DNA from: Leptobacterium sp964389205
Lineage (GTDB): Bacteria > Bacteroidota > Bacteroidia > Flavobacteriales > Flavobacteriaceae
Direction of reading: 5' to 3'
NCBI GenBank assembly: GCA_964389205.1
Contig: CAYMDH010000014.1
Span: 8,377-72,376 of the forward strand
DNA length: 64,000 bases
The position numbers and the translations under genes were made by a program. Below the pieces are notes generated by a model. That model was not told the DNA's origin. It was given only the letters and a program-made list of their open reading frames with translations, and ran no database searches. This document shows, one piece after another, positions 43,321 through 53,440 of this stretch. The first letter of the stretch is position 1; each line of letters opens with the position of its first letter.

Positions 43321-43340
43321 AAAAAGACGCGTTCTTTTTC
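43321..43340 (-). terminator. Weak hairpin after the decarboxylase gene
   Basis: AAAAAGA and TCTTTTT flank CGCGT with T-rich ends, 41 bp after the minus-strand stop at 43382. The stem is short, so the call is tentative. Confidence 0.35.
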
Positions 43341-43381
43341 TCCTTTCTATACTAGTAGAACAATTATATTCCGACAAAATA

Positions 43382-44755
43382 TTATTTCATAGTATCCAAT
43401 ATTTGTTGAATATCTTCTACGGTTGTATCTGGATTTATAAAGCAAAAACGTGCTACAGTCTCATAAGTATTTCCTTTCTTCCATTTGGTAGGTGTCACTA
43501 AAGCAAAGCCCGATTTATGATTATCAAAAGTCCAGTTTTTATAATCTTCTGGAGTCCATCCTTTTCTTTTAAATAAAACACAAGATAAACTTGGTGTTCT
43601 CACTAACTCTACTAGAGGTTCTTCTTCTATCATTTTTCCAGCTATTAATGCTAATTCTATACCCCTTTCAATTGCTTTCTTGTATAAATCTGTTCCGTGC
43701 ATTGCTAAAGAAAACCATAAAGGAAGGCCACGAACTCTTCTGGTTAATTGAATTTGATATTCTGAAGGATTAAACCCATGAGCGCCTTCGTCTTTAAAAA
43801 TATCAAGATAAGAACCCTCTTGCGCATGTGCTTTTTTAGCAAGTTCAGGATGTTTATAGATTACTGCTCCACAATCATAAGGAGAAAATAACCATTTGTG
43901 CGGGTCTATGGTAACACTGTCTGATTTTTCAATTCCATTAAACAAATGTCTTACTGAATCTGCTGCCAACGCACCACCTCCATAAGCAGCATCTACATGA
44001 AGCCAAATTTCTTCTTTGTTACATACTGTAGCAATACCCTCTAAATCATCTACAATACCTGCATTAGTGGTTCCTCCAGTAGCTATAACAGCAAAGAGTC
44101 TTTTGCGTTGGTGCGGCGTAAGTTCTTGTAATGTACTTTCTAATGCTATTCCTTCTAATCGTTCTTCAGAATTAATTAAAAGTACATCTACATCAATAAC
44201 TTTAGCCATAGACTTTATAGAAGAATGTGCTCCAATAGAAGTAATCATCAGTCCTTTCTCATTCTCATTGCTCTTATCCTTAGATCTCCACGCTTCTCTA
44301 GCAGCCACCATAGCTGATAAATTAGCCGCAGTTCCTCCACTTGTAAAAACACCAAAAGCACCATTTGGCATACCTGTTAACGATACTAGCCATTGCATTG
44401 CTTCATTTTCGCAAAAAATACCGCCTGCTCCTTCCATCCAGTAGGCACCATGAATACTAGAAGCTGATGTAATAAGATCAAACATTACAGCTGCCTTAGT
44501 AGGTGATGCAGGAACAAAAGCTAGATGTCTTGGATGATCTATAGGAACAATTGCTTTAGATAAAACATCTTTAAATAATTGAAAAGCGTTTTCTCCTCCT
44601 ATTCCTTCTGGAGTTATAGTTTCTCCAACTATTTTTCGTAATTCTTCTTCTTTCTTGGGGATGCCTAATTCTGGATTTCTATTTGTAATTCTATTGATCG
44701 CATATTTCATGACATCCATAGTCATCTCTACAAGATCTATATCTAAGTGATGCAT
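43382..44755 (-). CDS. PLP-dependent amino-acid decarboxylase (group II)
   Basis: This enzyme of about 457 residues is of the aromatic-L-amino-acid/glutamate decarboxylase group. The Schiff-base lysine is Lys287 in VTIDPHKWLFSPYDCG. Also seen are ENAFQLFKDVLSK, HPRHLAFVPASPTKAAV, GVFTSGGTAANLSAM and WLHVDAAYGGGAL. The substrate cannot be set by eye; aromatic or glutamate-type are both possible. ATG 44755 is preferred, since TTG 44773 overlaps a TATTTTTG -7-like element (minus strand, 44770-44777). Single gene. Confidence 0.85.
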   Translation of the reverse strand: MHHLDIDLVEMTMDVMKYAINRITNRNPELGIPKKEEELRKIVGETITPEGIGGENAFQLFKDVLSKAIVPIDHPRHLAFVPASPTKAAVMFDLITSASSIHGAYWMEGAGGIFCENEAMQWLVSLTGMPNGAFGVFTSGGTAANLSAMVAAREAWRSKDKSNENEKGLMITSIGAHSSIKSMAKVIDVDVLLINSEERLEGIALESTLQELTPHQRKRLFAVIATGGTTNAGIVDDLEGIATVCNKEEIWLHVDAAYGGGALAADSVRHLFNGIEKSDSVTIDPHKWLFSPYDCGAVIYKHPELAKKAHAQEGSYLDIFKDEGAHGFNPSEYQIQLTRRVRGLPLWFSLAMHGTDLYKKAIERGIELALIAGKMIEEEPLVELVRTPSLSCVLFKRKGWTPEDYKNWTFDNHKSGFALVTPTKWKKGNTYETVARFCFINPDTTVEDIQQILDTMK

Positions 44756-44864
44756 ACATTTTGTTTTCCACAAAAATACACCCTTTGCCTTAACCTTGAA
44801 GCAACCTTTTAAAAATCTAATACGGGTTTATCTCTGTAAATCTAAGAAGATACAGGCATTTGAA

Positions 44865-46460
44865 TTATTTTTCAATAATAAAAAAACTGTTCTTTAAAGG
44901 TCTTAATTCACTAATTAAAAAAGAAATTAAGTCTTCTCCATATTCTAAATACAATTCAGAAAAATTTAAATTTCGTTCTTGTAATGATTGCTTTGGAAAT
45001 AATTTATTTTGCAATTCTTTACTTCTGGAAACTTGATCAGACAATTTGCGTTTTTGAGCTTTAAGCAAGCGCTTCTCTAACGTATCTAATCCTTTTAATT
45101 GTTTTATTTCTTGTGCTTTTACTGTACCTAAAAAAGATTTGTCTGTTTGTTCGGCTAAAACATATAATGCTTTAAACTGCTCTTCTAGATGTTTTTTTTG
45201 TGAACTAAAATCTATTTCAATGGTTGAAATCTCTTTAACTTTTTTATTTATAAGAGATTCTTGTTTTAAAAATAATTCTTTTATTGATATTCCTAATTTT
45301 TTAGATTTCTCAATTTGTTTTTTGGTAGCTACTAATGCAGAATTTCTTAATAGCAAAATTGGAAAAGGAATTTCTACGGTTTCAAAATAATTTTTTAATT
45401 CTAACCAATAAGCTAATTCACCACCTCCGCCTATATAACATAAATTAGGCAGTATAACCTCCTGATACAAAGGACGCATCATTACATTAGGACTAAAGCG
45501 TTCTGGAAAATCATGCACTTCTTTTAAAATTTCTGCCTGAGTAAATTTAATATTTGTTTCATTAATAATATACGCTCCATCCTCTTCAATAATTCGATCT
45601 CTTCTTCCTTTACTCAAATAAAACAAGTTAACTTCTCTTGGGTTTACTTGAACTTTATACGATAGGGAATTAAGTTTTTTTGCTATTGGATCAATAGTTT
45701 TAAAAGATGTTTTATTTTTTAATTCTTCTTCTACATAAGGAACAAAAAGAGATTTTAAAGCACTGTCATTTCCATCTATAATAACTAATCCGTATTTACC
45801 AAACAATTCATTGGTCAAAAAACGAGTTGCATCGGTTAGATTTGTATGATCTACAAATGCTTTTTTAAACAACTGTCTTAAATAATCTGCATTCTTTCCC
45901 GCTCCTAATTCTTTAGAGAACAATTCATAAATATCATTTAATCCGTCTAGGTTTAATTCTCCAACAGCTCCTCCTGCTTCTCTATTCCACTGAATTTTTT
46001 TTCCTTTAAAATTAAAATATTTTATTTCATCAAAATCATGATCTTCTGTCGCCATCCAATAAATAGGCACAAAATTATGATTTGGATATGTTTCTTTTAA
46101 TTCTTGACAAAGGTTTATAGTTGAAATAATTTTGTATAAGAAATAAAGTGGCCCTGTAAATAGATTAAGTTGATGCCCTGTCACAACTGTAAATGTCGTG
46201 TTCTCTTCTAAAGCTTCAATATTTGCTAAACTAGCATTTGATATTGCTATATTCTGATATTGACTCTTTAATGCAGTGACTAAAACCTGCCTAGATTGCA
46301 ACGTATAAGATGCTTGTTTTTCTACTATTTGATCTTTAAAATTTTCTAAAGAAGGAAATCTATTATAAAAAGGTTTTAAGGTCTCTTTTTCTTCTAAATA
46401 ATCACAAATTAAGCTTGAGAAATACCCAGTCTCTCTAAACGAAATACAATCGGTTGGCAT
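44865..46460 (-). CDS. bshC: Bacillithiol biosynthesis cysteine-adding enzyme BshC
   Basis: This 531-residue enzyme adds cysteine to glucosaminyl-malate, the last step in bacillithiol synthesis. Family marks are FTVVTGHQLNLFTGPLYFLYKI (HxGH-like nucleotidyl-transferase core with TGHQ), PNHNFVPIYWMATEDHDFDEI, IIDGNDSALKSLFVPYVEEEL, and a coiled-coil segment at about 380-490 (many Lys/Glu). The length fits Bacteroidetes BshC. No bshA or bshB is in view. It is divergent from the M14 gene at 46679. Confidence 0.9.
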   Translation of the reverse strand: MPTDCISFRETGYFSSLICDYLEEKETLKPFYNRFPSLENFKDQIVEKQASYTLQSRQVLVTALKSQYQNIAISNASLANIEALEENTTFTVVTGHQLNLFTGPLYFLYKIISTINLCQELKETYPNHNFVPIYWMATEDHDFDEIKYFNFKGKKIQWNREAGGAVGELNLDGLNDIYELFSKELGAGKNADYLRQLFKKAFVDHTNLTDATRFLTNELFGKYGLVIIDGNDSALKSLFVPYVEEELKNKTSFKTIDPIAKKLNSLSYKVQVNPREVNLFYLSKGRRDRIIEEDGAYIINETNIKFTQAEILKEVHDFPERFSPNVMMRPLYQEVILPNLCYIGGGGELAYWLELKNYFETVEIPFPILLLRNSALVATKKQIEKSKKLGISIKELFLKQESLINKKVKEISTIEIDFSSQKKHLEEQFKALYVLAEQTDKSFLGTVKAQEIKQLKGLDTLEKRLLKAQKRKLSDQVSRSKELQNKLFPKQSLQERNLNFSELYLEYGEDLISFLISELRPLKNSFFIIEK

Positions 46461-46647
46461 AGTTAGTTAACAATTAATGCATACCAGATTTATAATTATT
46501 GTTTATCCTTAGTATTAAAACAGACATTGACAATTCAATATTTTTTCTTAAATCTAGTATTAAATAGGCGGTAAAGATAAAACTCTTTCTTCTTTCAATT
46601 GCTAAAAATACGTTAAGATGTTCTTCAATATTTCTGTAATATTTTAG

Positions 46648-46655
46648 TAGCTTTG
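46648..46655 (+). promoter_or_regulatory. -7 box TAGCTTTG before the second M14 gene
   Basis: TAGCTTTG fits TAnnTTTG and lies 23 bp before ATG 46679. No distinct -33 element was found at the usual spacing. Confidence 0.4.
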
Positions 46656-46678
46656 AGAACTATCAAAATATACAATTC

Positions 46679-49129
46679 ATGAGATTAAAGTTTACACTTC
46701 TATTAGTATTATCTTCTTTTTTATGTTTTTCACAAAATATAAAATCTCCTTCTGAATTTTTAGGGTACGAATTAGGTTCACGTTTTACAAGGCATCATCA
46801 AGTGGTCGATTATTATAATTATGTTGCCACAAGTGCTTCTCAATTTTTCAAATTAGATTCTTATGGGAAAACAAATGAACAAAGAGAGCTTTTAGTTGGT
46901 TTTATATCTTCTGAAAGTAATTTACAAAATCTAGAACAGATACGTAAGGAACATATAAATACTACCAAAGGAGAAGGAAATCCTTCTGTTGCAATTGTGT
47001 GGCTAGGATATAATGTACATGGGAACGAAAGTGTAGGCACAGAAGCCTCTATGCAAACACTCTATGAATTAATTACCCAAAAAAAAGAATGGCTTAAAAA
47101 TACAGTAGTTATTATAGATCCGTGCATAAATCCTGATGGCAGAGATCGTTATGTAAACTGGTACAATCAATATGCAAATACCCCTTATACATTAGATCCT
47201 AATAGTAAAGAACACCACGAAGGTTGGTGGACTGGTCGCTCTAATCATTATATGTTTGACCTCAACAGAGATTGGGCTTGGGCAGTACAAATAGAATCGC
47301 AACAACGCTTAAAAGTTTTCAACAAATGGTTGCCTCATGTTTTAGCAGATTTTCATGAGCAAGATGTAAATAATCCTTATTATTTTCCACCAGCAGCAGA
47401 ACCTTATCATGAAGTTGTTAGCCAATGGCAAAGAGATTTTCAAGTTACTGTAGGGAAAAACCATGCAAAATACTTTGATGCTAATGGTTGGTTCTTTTTC
47501 ACGAAAGAGTTTTATGATCTATTGTATCCCAGTTATGGAGATACTTTCCCTACTTATAACGGAGGTATTGGAATGACCTATGAGCAAGGTGGAAGTGGTC
47601 GTGCAGGTTTGGGCATTATAACCAGCAATGGAGACACATTAACACTAAAAGATAGAATAGCGCATCATCATACAACCGGGCTTTCTACAGTAGAAATTTC
47701 TTCTTTAAATGCTCAAAGATTAAATGATGAGTTTAAAAAGTTCTATGCAACCAAGGATTTTAAATATAAAAGTTATGTCTTACAAGGAAATAAAGATAAA
47801 ATAGAGGCTTTAAAAATACTTTTAGACAAACATGAAATTGAGTATGGGTATGCAAGAAATACGATAGCTAAAGGGTATAATTATCAAACAGCTAGAACAG
47901 GAAACATGAAAACATCTACAGCAGATTTGGTAGTACGTACAGATCAAATCAAAAAAACACTTATAAAAGTACTTTTTGAACCTAAAACAAAACTTACAGA
48001 TTCATTAACATATGACATCACTGCCTGGTCTTTACCATATGCTTATGGATTAAAAACCATAGCCTCAGAAAGCTATATAAGCAGTATTCCTTCTGTAAAA
48101 GATAATTTAGAGTATCCAGTTATTACAAACAAAGATGTCTATGCATATGTTACTGATTGGAACAGTATGAATGACGCTCGTTTTTTAGCTGCTTTATTAC
48201 AAAAAAATATTCGTGTACGCTATAGTGAAAAGCCTTTTAGCATTAATGGAGAATTATTTAAAAGTGGAAGTTTAATCATCACCAAAGGAGATAACAAAAA
48301 CATTTCCAATTTTAAATCAAAACTCTCCTCTTTAGCATCCCAACATAAAAAATTATTAAGCATCGCTAAGACTGGCTTTGTAGATAGTGGGAAAGATTTT
48401 GGATCTTCAGGTGTTAAACAAATTCCTAATCTAAAGATAGCTATACTTGCAGGAGAACCAACCTCTACGTATAGTTTTGGTGAAATTTGGCATTATTTTG
48501 AACAACAATTAAAATACCCTATCAGTGTTTTAGATGAAAAATATTTTGATACTATTGACTTATCTAAATATGACATTATTATTTTACCTAACGGGTTTTA
48601 TAATAGTTTTTTAAATAAAAAAAGAAAAGCATCTATTAAATCTTGGGTACGAAATGGTGGGAAACTTATTGCCATTGCAAATTCATTGAGTACACTTGCT
48701 AGTGATCCAGATTTTAATCTCAAAAAGAAATCAATTGAAAATGATACTACAGATAATTTAGCATCATATACAACTGGAGAGCGCAATCAAATAAAAAACT
48801 TTATAACAGGGGCTATCTTTAAAACTAAAGTAGATACTAGTCACCCTTTAGCATTTGGCTATGATAATTCGTATTTCACTCTAAAACTAAATAGTAACAG
48901 TTACGAATATCTAAGTAATGGCAATGCTGCTTTTATTGAAAGTAATGGACAAGCTTTTGCTGGATTTGCTGGAAGTAGAGCTCAAAAACTAATACCAAAT
49001 AGCTTAATTTTTGGTACTCAGAATTTAGGAAGTGGAAAACTTGTTTATATGGTTGATAATCCTCTATTTAGAGGTTTTTGGGAAAATGGAAAACTATTCT
49101 TTGCCAATGCTTTATTTATGGTGAATTAG
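46679..49129 (+). CDS. Secreted M14-family zinc carboxypeptidase, paralogue 2
   Basis: This 816-residue protein has a signal peptide (LLLVLSSFLCFSQN). The M14 domain has zinc ligands His114 and Glu117 (HGNESVG) and His226 (LADFHEQ), and catalytic Glu302 (GMTYEQGGSG). The C-terminal half matches paralogue 1, including LAGEPTSTYSFGEIWH and VRNGGKLIAIANS. The two genes share length, domain order and motifs and so arose by duplication; the pocket motifs differ (HEQ against HHEMG), suggesting different specificity. Convergent with rimO, 31 bp between stops. Confidence 0.88.
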   Translation: MRLKFTLLLVLSSFLCFSQNIKSPSEFLGYELGSRFTRHHQVVDYYNYVATSASQFFKLDSYGKTNEQRELLVGFISSESNLQNLEQIRKEHINTTKGEGNPSVAIVWLGYNVHGNESVGTEASMQTLYELITQKKEWLKNTVVIIDPCINPDGRDRYVNWYNQYANTPYTLDPNSKEHHEGWWTGRSNHYMFDLNRDWAWAVQIESQQRLKVFNKWLPHVLADFHEQDVNNPYYFPPAAEPYHEVVSQWQRDFQVTVGKNHAKYFDANGWFFFTKEFYDLLYPSYGDTFPTYNGGIGMTYEQGGSGRAGLGIITSNGDTLTLKDRIAHHHTTGLSTVEISSLNAQRLNDEFKKFYATKDFKYKSYVLQGNKDKIEALKILLDKHEIEYGYARNTIAKGYNYQTARTGNMKTSTADLVVRTDQIKKTLIKVLFEPKTKLTDSLTYDITAWSLPYAYGLKTIASESYISSIPSVKDNLEYPVITNKDVYAYVTDWNSMNDARFLAALLQKNIRVRYSEKPFSINGELFKSGSLIITKGDNKNISNFKSKLSSLASQHKKLLSIAKTGFVDSGKDFGSSGVKQIPNLKIAILAGEPTSTYSFGEIWHYFEQQLKYPISVLDEKYFDTIDLSKYDIIILPNGFYNSFLNKKRKASIKSWVRNGGKLIAIANSLSTLASDPDFNLKKKSIENDTTDNLASYTTGERNQIKNFITGAIFKTKVDTSHPLAFGYDNSYFTLKLNSNSYEYLSNGNAAFIESNGQAFAGFAGSRAQKLIPNSLIFGTQNLGSGKLVYMVDNPLFRGFWENGKLFFANALFMVN

Positions 49130-49160
49130 GAGGGTATAAAATCAAAAAAAATATTATAAT

Positions 49161-50462
49161 CTAAACAGGTTCTCCATATAAATCAAAATCTGAAGCTTCC
49201 GTGATCTTTATTTGTGTAAAGTCTCCTATTTTCACGTAGTGTTTTGTTGCATCTATAAGCACTTCATTATCAACATCTGGAGAATCAAACTCTGTACGAC
49301 CAATAAAATGAGTTCCTTCTTTTCTATCTATAATACATCTGTATGTATTTCCTATTTTCTCTTGATTTAGCTCCCACGATATTTGCGATTGTATTTCCAT
49401 AATGGCTGCAGCACGCTGTTGTTTTACTTCTTCAGTAACATCATCTTTGAGATGAAAGGCATGTGTATTTTCTTCATGACTATATGTGAAGCATCCTAGC
49501 CGTTCAAATCTCATTTCTTCTACCCAATCTTTTAATGTATTAAAATCTTCTTCTGTTTCACCTGGATAACCAACAATAAGTGTTGTTCTAATAGTCATGT
49601 CTGGCACTGCTTTTCTAAAATCGTAAAGCAGTTTTGTCGTTTTCTCTTTAGTCGTTCCTCTACGCATACTCTTAAGCACAGAATCTGCTATATGTTGTAA
49701 AGGGATATCTATATAATTGCATATTTTGGGCTCCTTCTTCATTACTTCCAAAACATCCATTGGAAAACCTGTAGGAAAAGCATAGTGCAAACGAATCCAT
49801 TCAATACCGTCTACTTTCACTAAGGCATTTAATAAGCTAGCTAATTTTCTTTCTTTATATATATCTAATCCATAATATGTTAAATCTTGAGCTATAAGAA
49901 TCAATTCTTTGACTCCATTTGCTGCTAACTTTTCTGCTTCTATAATTAAATCTTCAATAGGTGTAGATTTATGCTTTCCTCTCATTAATGGGATTGCACA
50001 AAAAGAACAAGGACGATCACATCCTTCTGCTATTTTTAAATACGCATAATTTTTAGGGGTTGTGGTTAAACGTTCTCCTATCAATTCATGTTTATAATCT
50101 GCGCCTAGAGCTTTTAATAAAACAGGTAAATCTGATGTCCCAAAATACTGATCAACATCTGGAATTTCTTTTTCTAAATCTGGCTTATAACGCTCGCTTA
50201 GACAGCCTGTCACAAACACTTTATCTACTATTCCTTCTTCTTTTTTTGTTACGTACTCCAAGATTGTGTTTACGCTTTCTTCTTTAGCATTGGCAATAAA
50301 ACCACAAGTATTAATAACTACAATATTTCCCTTTTCTTCATGAACTACTTCTTTTCCATTAGCACGCAGTTGCCCCATGAGTACTTCAGAATCGTAAACA
50401 TTCTTAGAGCAACCTAGTGTAACTACATTAATTGTATTCTTTTTCAGCGACTTAGTTCTCAT
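49161..50462 (-). CDS. rimO: Ribosomal protein S12 methylthiotransferase RimO
   Basis: This radical-SAM enzyme of about 433 residues methylthiolates an Asp of ribosomal protein S12. The N-terminal UPF0004 domain has NVVTLGCSKNVYDSEVLMG (first cluster Cys). The radical-SAM core shows CDRPCSFCAIPLMRGKH (CxxxCxxC), then IPLQHIADSVLKSMRRGTT and TLIVGYPGETEEDF. A C-terminal TRAM domain ends SDFDLYGEPV. I chose ATG 50462: ATG 50522 would precede the promoter box at 50483-50490 and add 20 hydrophobic residues. Confidence 0.93.
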   Translation of the reverse strand: MRTKSLKKNTINVVTLGCSKNVYDSEVLMGQLRANGKEVVHEEKGNIVVINTCGFIANAKEESVNTILEYVTKKEEGIVDKVFVTGCLSERYKPDLEKEIPDVDQYFGTSDLPVLLKALGADYKHELIGERLTTTPKNYAYLKIAEGCDRPCSFCAIPLMRGKHKSTPIEDLIIEAEKLAANGVKELILIAQDLTYYGLDIYKERKLASLLNALVKVDGIEWIRLHYAFPTGFPMDVLEVMKKEPKICNYIDIPLQHIADSVLKSMRRGTTKEKTTKLLYDFRKAVPDMTIRTTLIVGYPGETEEDFNTLKDWVEEMRFERLGCFTYSHEENTHAFHLKDDVTEEVKQQRAAAIMEIQSQISWELNQEKIGNTYRCIIDRKEGTHFIGRTEFDSPDVDNEVLIDATKHYVKIGDFTQIKITEASDFDLYGEPV

Positions 50463-50482
50463 TTCACACAAATTTAAGGCTG

Positions 50483-50490
50483 CAAAAATA
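50483..50490 (-). promoter_or_regulatory. -7 box TATTTTTG before rimO
   Basis: On the minus strand TATTTTTG matches TAnnTTTG and lies about 20 bp upstream of ATG 50462. It lies inside the upstream-extended ORF, so it decides the start. Confidence 0.45.
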
Positions 50491-50600
50491 CAATATGATA
50501 CTAGAAGTATATAGCATAACAATTAAAAGTTTCGAGTCTTAAATTAAATACCTTAATGATTCTTCATTCTAATGCTTAGATAGAAATGTAAATGATTTAA

Positions 50601-50639
50601 TAAAAAGATCTCGTCATTGTTTAAAAACTTGACGAGATC
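50601..50639 (-). terminator. Intrinsic terminator of the amidase gene
   Basis: GATCTCGTCA (50607-50616) pairs with TGACGAGATC (50630-50639), a perfect 10 bp stem. On the minus strand it is followed by TTTTTA. It lies 21 bp after the amidase stop. Confidence 0.8.
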
Positions 50640-50659
50640 AGCTCTATATTTTATTTTTT

Positions 50660-52318
50660 CTATTGGTAGTTTTTAGGAGTTTGCCTCACTTTAGTCCCTT
50701 TTTCAAAAGCATATCCTAATTTCAAAAGTGCCTCTTCTGTAAAAGGTTTCCCTATAAATGTTAAGCTTATAGGTTCTCCACTTGTTTTATATCCCATTGG
50801 GACTGTTAAACAAGGATATTTAGCTACTGCAGCAAAGGCAGCATGAAAATTATTTATAGATAGCACGGCATCTAATTGATGCGCCTCCATTGGAATATCA
50901 AAAAAAGATTTTCCGTTAGTATTCAAATCATTTTTAACTTTTTTGAATTCTTCATCTGTAGTAGGATCGTTTACAATGCCTTCAAATAATTGTTGTCCAT
51001 AAGGCACTCGAATCAATGTATCTAATAAATTATATGCAACTACATCTTTCACTGTCTTTACTTTAATATTATCACTAGCATGATTTGCTATATATTTTGG
51101 CAAATCGTGTTTCATATCAATATTAAGCAAGGTTAAAAAACCATTCAACGAAGCCTGTGGAGGGTCAAATTCAATAAGCTCTGCACCAAGTTCTCTTAAC
51201 TTATTAATAGTTTGAGCGTACGTACTATCTTGTAGTAACTGCTTAATAACTCCTAATCGTTTCCCTTTTAAATTTGATGTTTCTAAATCTTTTAAAAAAT
51301 TTATGTTTGAACCTACTGATGCTGCATCTGTTTTATCTTCACCTATCATCGCATTAAGAAAAATAGCGTTATCTACAACACTTTTGGTCATAGGCCCAGG
51401 TGTATCTAATGTGCTAGAAATAGGTACAATTCCTGTTCTACTCAACAAACCAATTGTAGGTTTTAATCCTACTACTGAATTTTGACTAGAAGGCGATAAA
51501 ATAGAACCTGCTGTTTCTGTTCCTACCGCTGCTATAGCATAGTTTGCTGCTGTTACAGCCCCACTACCAGAACTTGAGCCGCCACTTTCAAATATTTTTC
51601 TACCATAAGGATTTAATGTTTGCCCTCCTACCGCACTATACCCTACAGGACAACCTGTACAAAGATAATATGCCCATTCACTCAAATTTGCTTTTCCTAA
51701 AATAAGCGCTCCATTTTCTTTTAACTTAGTGGTAATAAAAGCGTCTGCTGCTATATTTTCTTTCATTACAGCTGCTCCTGCTGTAGTATACATTCCTTCA
51801 GATCCAATATTATCTTTTAATAATATTGGCATTCCATATATAGTATATTCTCGTTCTTCATTAAAAGCTTCTTTATCTAGCTTTCGTGCTTCTTCAACTA
51901 CCGTTGGGTTTAGGGAAATAATAGCATTTAATGACAGCTCATTATTACTTTCATATTTTCTAATTCTATAAATATAAAACAACACTAATTCTTCATGGGT
52001 TATCTTTTTATCATGAATAGCTCTTTGTATATTTGGTATATCTTGTTCTAAGATTAACGGTTTTAATGCTTCATATCTTTCTTCAGAAAAATGGTTTGTT
52101 AAATCTTCTTCAAAAGATTGCCAGATAGTATTCTTATCGCTTATTTTAGAATTGATAAGCTTTAAGCGCATTCTTGGATTATCGTGGTTTGCTTGCTCTG
52201 CTAATTCATTACCTTCATCATAAGCTTCCCATACAATTCGCTCTACAGCTTTTGTCTCTGGTTCTTGTTTACAAGAAATAATAAATAATAAAAATGGGAT
52301 GATTAGTATTTTTTTCAT
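50660..52318 (-). CDS. Amidase-signature lipoprotein
   Basis: This 552-residue protein has lipobox FIISC near residue 16. The amidase-signature domain (about 100-540) carries the Ser-cisSer-Lys triad: Lys in MPILLKDNIGSEG, cis-Ser in ESGGSSSGSGAVTAANYA and nucleophile Ser in VGTETAGSILSPSSQNSVVGLKPTIG (motif quoted in parts). It would hydrolyse an amide outside the cytoplasm; the substrate is unknown. It lies between rimO and a hydrolase gene, with a 19 bp gap to the latter. Confidence 0.88.
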   Translation of the reverse strand: MKKILIIPFLLFIISCKQEPETKAVERIVWEAYDEGNELAEQANHDNPRMRLKLINSKISDKNTIWQSFEEDLTNHFSEERYEALKPLILEQDIPNIQRAIHDKKITHEELVLFYIYRIRKYESNNELSLNAIISLNPTVVEEARKLDKEAFNEEREYTIYGMPILLKDNIGSEGMYTTAGAAVMKENIAADAFITTKLKENGALILGKANLSEWAYYLCTGCPVGYSAVGGQTLNPYGRKIFESGGSSSGSGAVTAANYAIAAVGTETAGSILSPSSQNSVVGLKPTIGLLSRTGIVPISSTLDTPGPMTKSVVDNAIFLNAMIGEDKTDAASVGSNINFLKDLETSNLKGKRLGVIKQLLQDSTYAQTINKLRELGAELIEFDPPQASLNGFLTLLNIDMKHDLPKYIANHASDNIKVKTVKDVVAYNLLDTLIRVPYGQQLFEGIVNDPTTDEEFKKVKNDLNTNGKSFFDIPMEAHQLDAVLSINNFHAAFAAVAKYPCLTVPMGYKTSGEPISLTFIGKPFTEEALLKLGYAFEKGTKVRQTPKNYQ

Positions 52319-52337
52319 TTAGCTTTTTTTAAAAAAA

Positions 52338-53345
52338 TTAATTAGTAATCGGTTTTAGTTTTAAAATCTCTTCCATAAATTTAATGGTCTCTTTTTTTAC
52401 AGATGGGAGGTCTTTAGATGTTATATAAGAAGTCATAACATGATCTCCTACATTTGGAAATGCGATCTTTCTTTTTAAAGATTCATTTGTTTCTAATGTT
52501 TCAAACATTTTTAATAAAGCATTGACCGAAATCACTTTATCTTGCTCTTCTTCATTTTTATAATAATATCCAACAAAGGTAGGTTGCGTGATACGACTAA
52601 ACGTTTCTTCAATCATAGTATTATCAATTAGCGCCTGAAGATGCGTTAGTGCTTCTATTCTATATTTTGAAGTCCAATAACGTTTCTTTAAATCACTAGC
52701 TTTAAATTCATGATAGTCTCCATTCTTTACTATGCGCGCCAATTGCAAACCCCAAGGGCCTGATAATAATTTTGCATTTTTATCATAGATCTCAACATTT
52801 GGAGAAAACAAAAGCAGACCTGCTATGTCTGGGTCTCCTCCAGCTAAGTGAAGCGCCAATGTACCTCCTGTAGAAGTTCCCATAATAATCACTTTCTTTC
52901 CTATTTTTTTAGCAATGGCAATGGCTTCTTTTGCTGAGTTTATAATAGCATCTGCAGTTATATTTTTCATAGGCTCTTTTTCATTTAAGCCATGACCAGA
53001 TAATCGAGGTAAATAAGCATTAAAGCCAAAATAGTTAGCTATTTCAGTGTGCAATGGTGCACCTTCTTCTCTGCTTGCAGACCAACCATGAAGATAAACA
53101 ATGCTATAGGGTGTTTTTGATGGGATGCTATCATACCAAATTATCTTAGATTCATTACCTGTTTTAACTGGAAATGACGCTTCTTTCTCTACAATAGTAT
53201 TTTCTAATTGAATAAGGTTTTCTGTAATTATTGGAAGTGTTCTATCTAGAGTAGGTTTTGATACTTTAGGACCTAAAAGATAGCTTATAACTACAATAAG
53301 TATAAAAACTACTAGAATTTTAATTATTCTCTTAAGCCACTTCAT
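52338..53345 (-). CDS. Membrane-anchored alpha/beta-hydrolase
   Basis: This 335-residue protein has one N-terminal helix (IIKILVVFILIVVISYLLG) and an extracytoplasmic hydrolase domain. The oxyanion segment is IVYLHGWSASREEG, the nucleophile elbow MGTSTGG, the lid region is about 190-250, and the His is in VGDHVMTS. Ester substrate unknown. It is 19 bp from the amidase gene, so these two hydrolytic exported enzymes probably share a transcript. Confidence 0.8.
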   Translation of the reverse strand: MKWLKRIIKILVVFILIVVISYLLGPKVSKPTLDRTLPIITENLIQLENTIVEKEASFPVKTGNESKIIWYDSIPSKTPYSIVYLHGWSASREEGAPLHTEIANYFGFNAYLPRLSGHGLNEKEPMKNITADAIINSAKEAIAIAKKIGKKVIIMGTSTGGTLALHLAGGDPDIAGLLLFSPNVEIYDKNAKLLSGPWGLQLARIVKNGDYHEFKASDLKKRYWTSKYRIEALTHLQALIDNTMIEETFSRITQPTFVGYYYKNEEEQDKVISVNALLKMFETLETNESLKRKIAFPNVGDHVMTSYITSKDLPSVKKETIKFMEEILKLKPITN

Positions 53346-53440
53346 CGTTAAATTTCTCTAAAGGTAAGCAGAAAGCTTAAAACAAAAAACTTCAAAAATT
53401 TGATTTTTTGAAGCTTATAGTCTATTAAAAATCAAGTGTT

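Noticed and set aside
44016..44444. 142-residue plus-strand ORF over the decarboxylase gene
   Set aside because: Antisense to conserved PLP motifs; no independent evidence of coding.
50463..50522. Upstream start of rimO adding 20 hydrophobic residues
   Set aside because: The extra part contains the likely -7 promoter box and RimO is a cytosolic enzyme; ATG 50462 is preferred.
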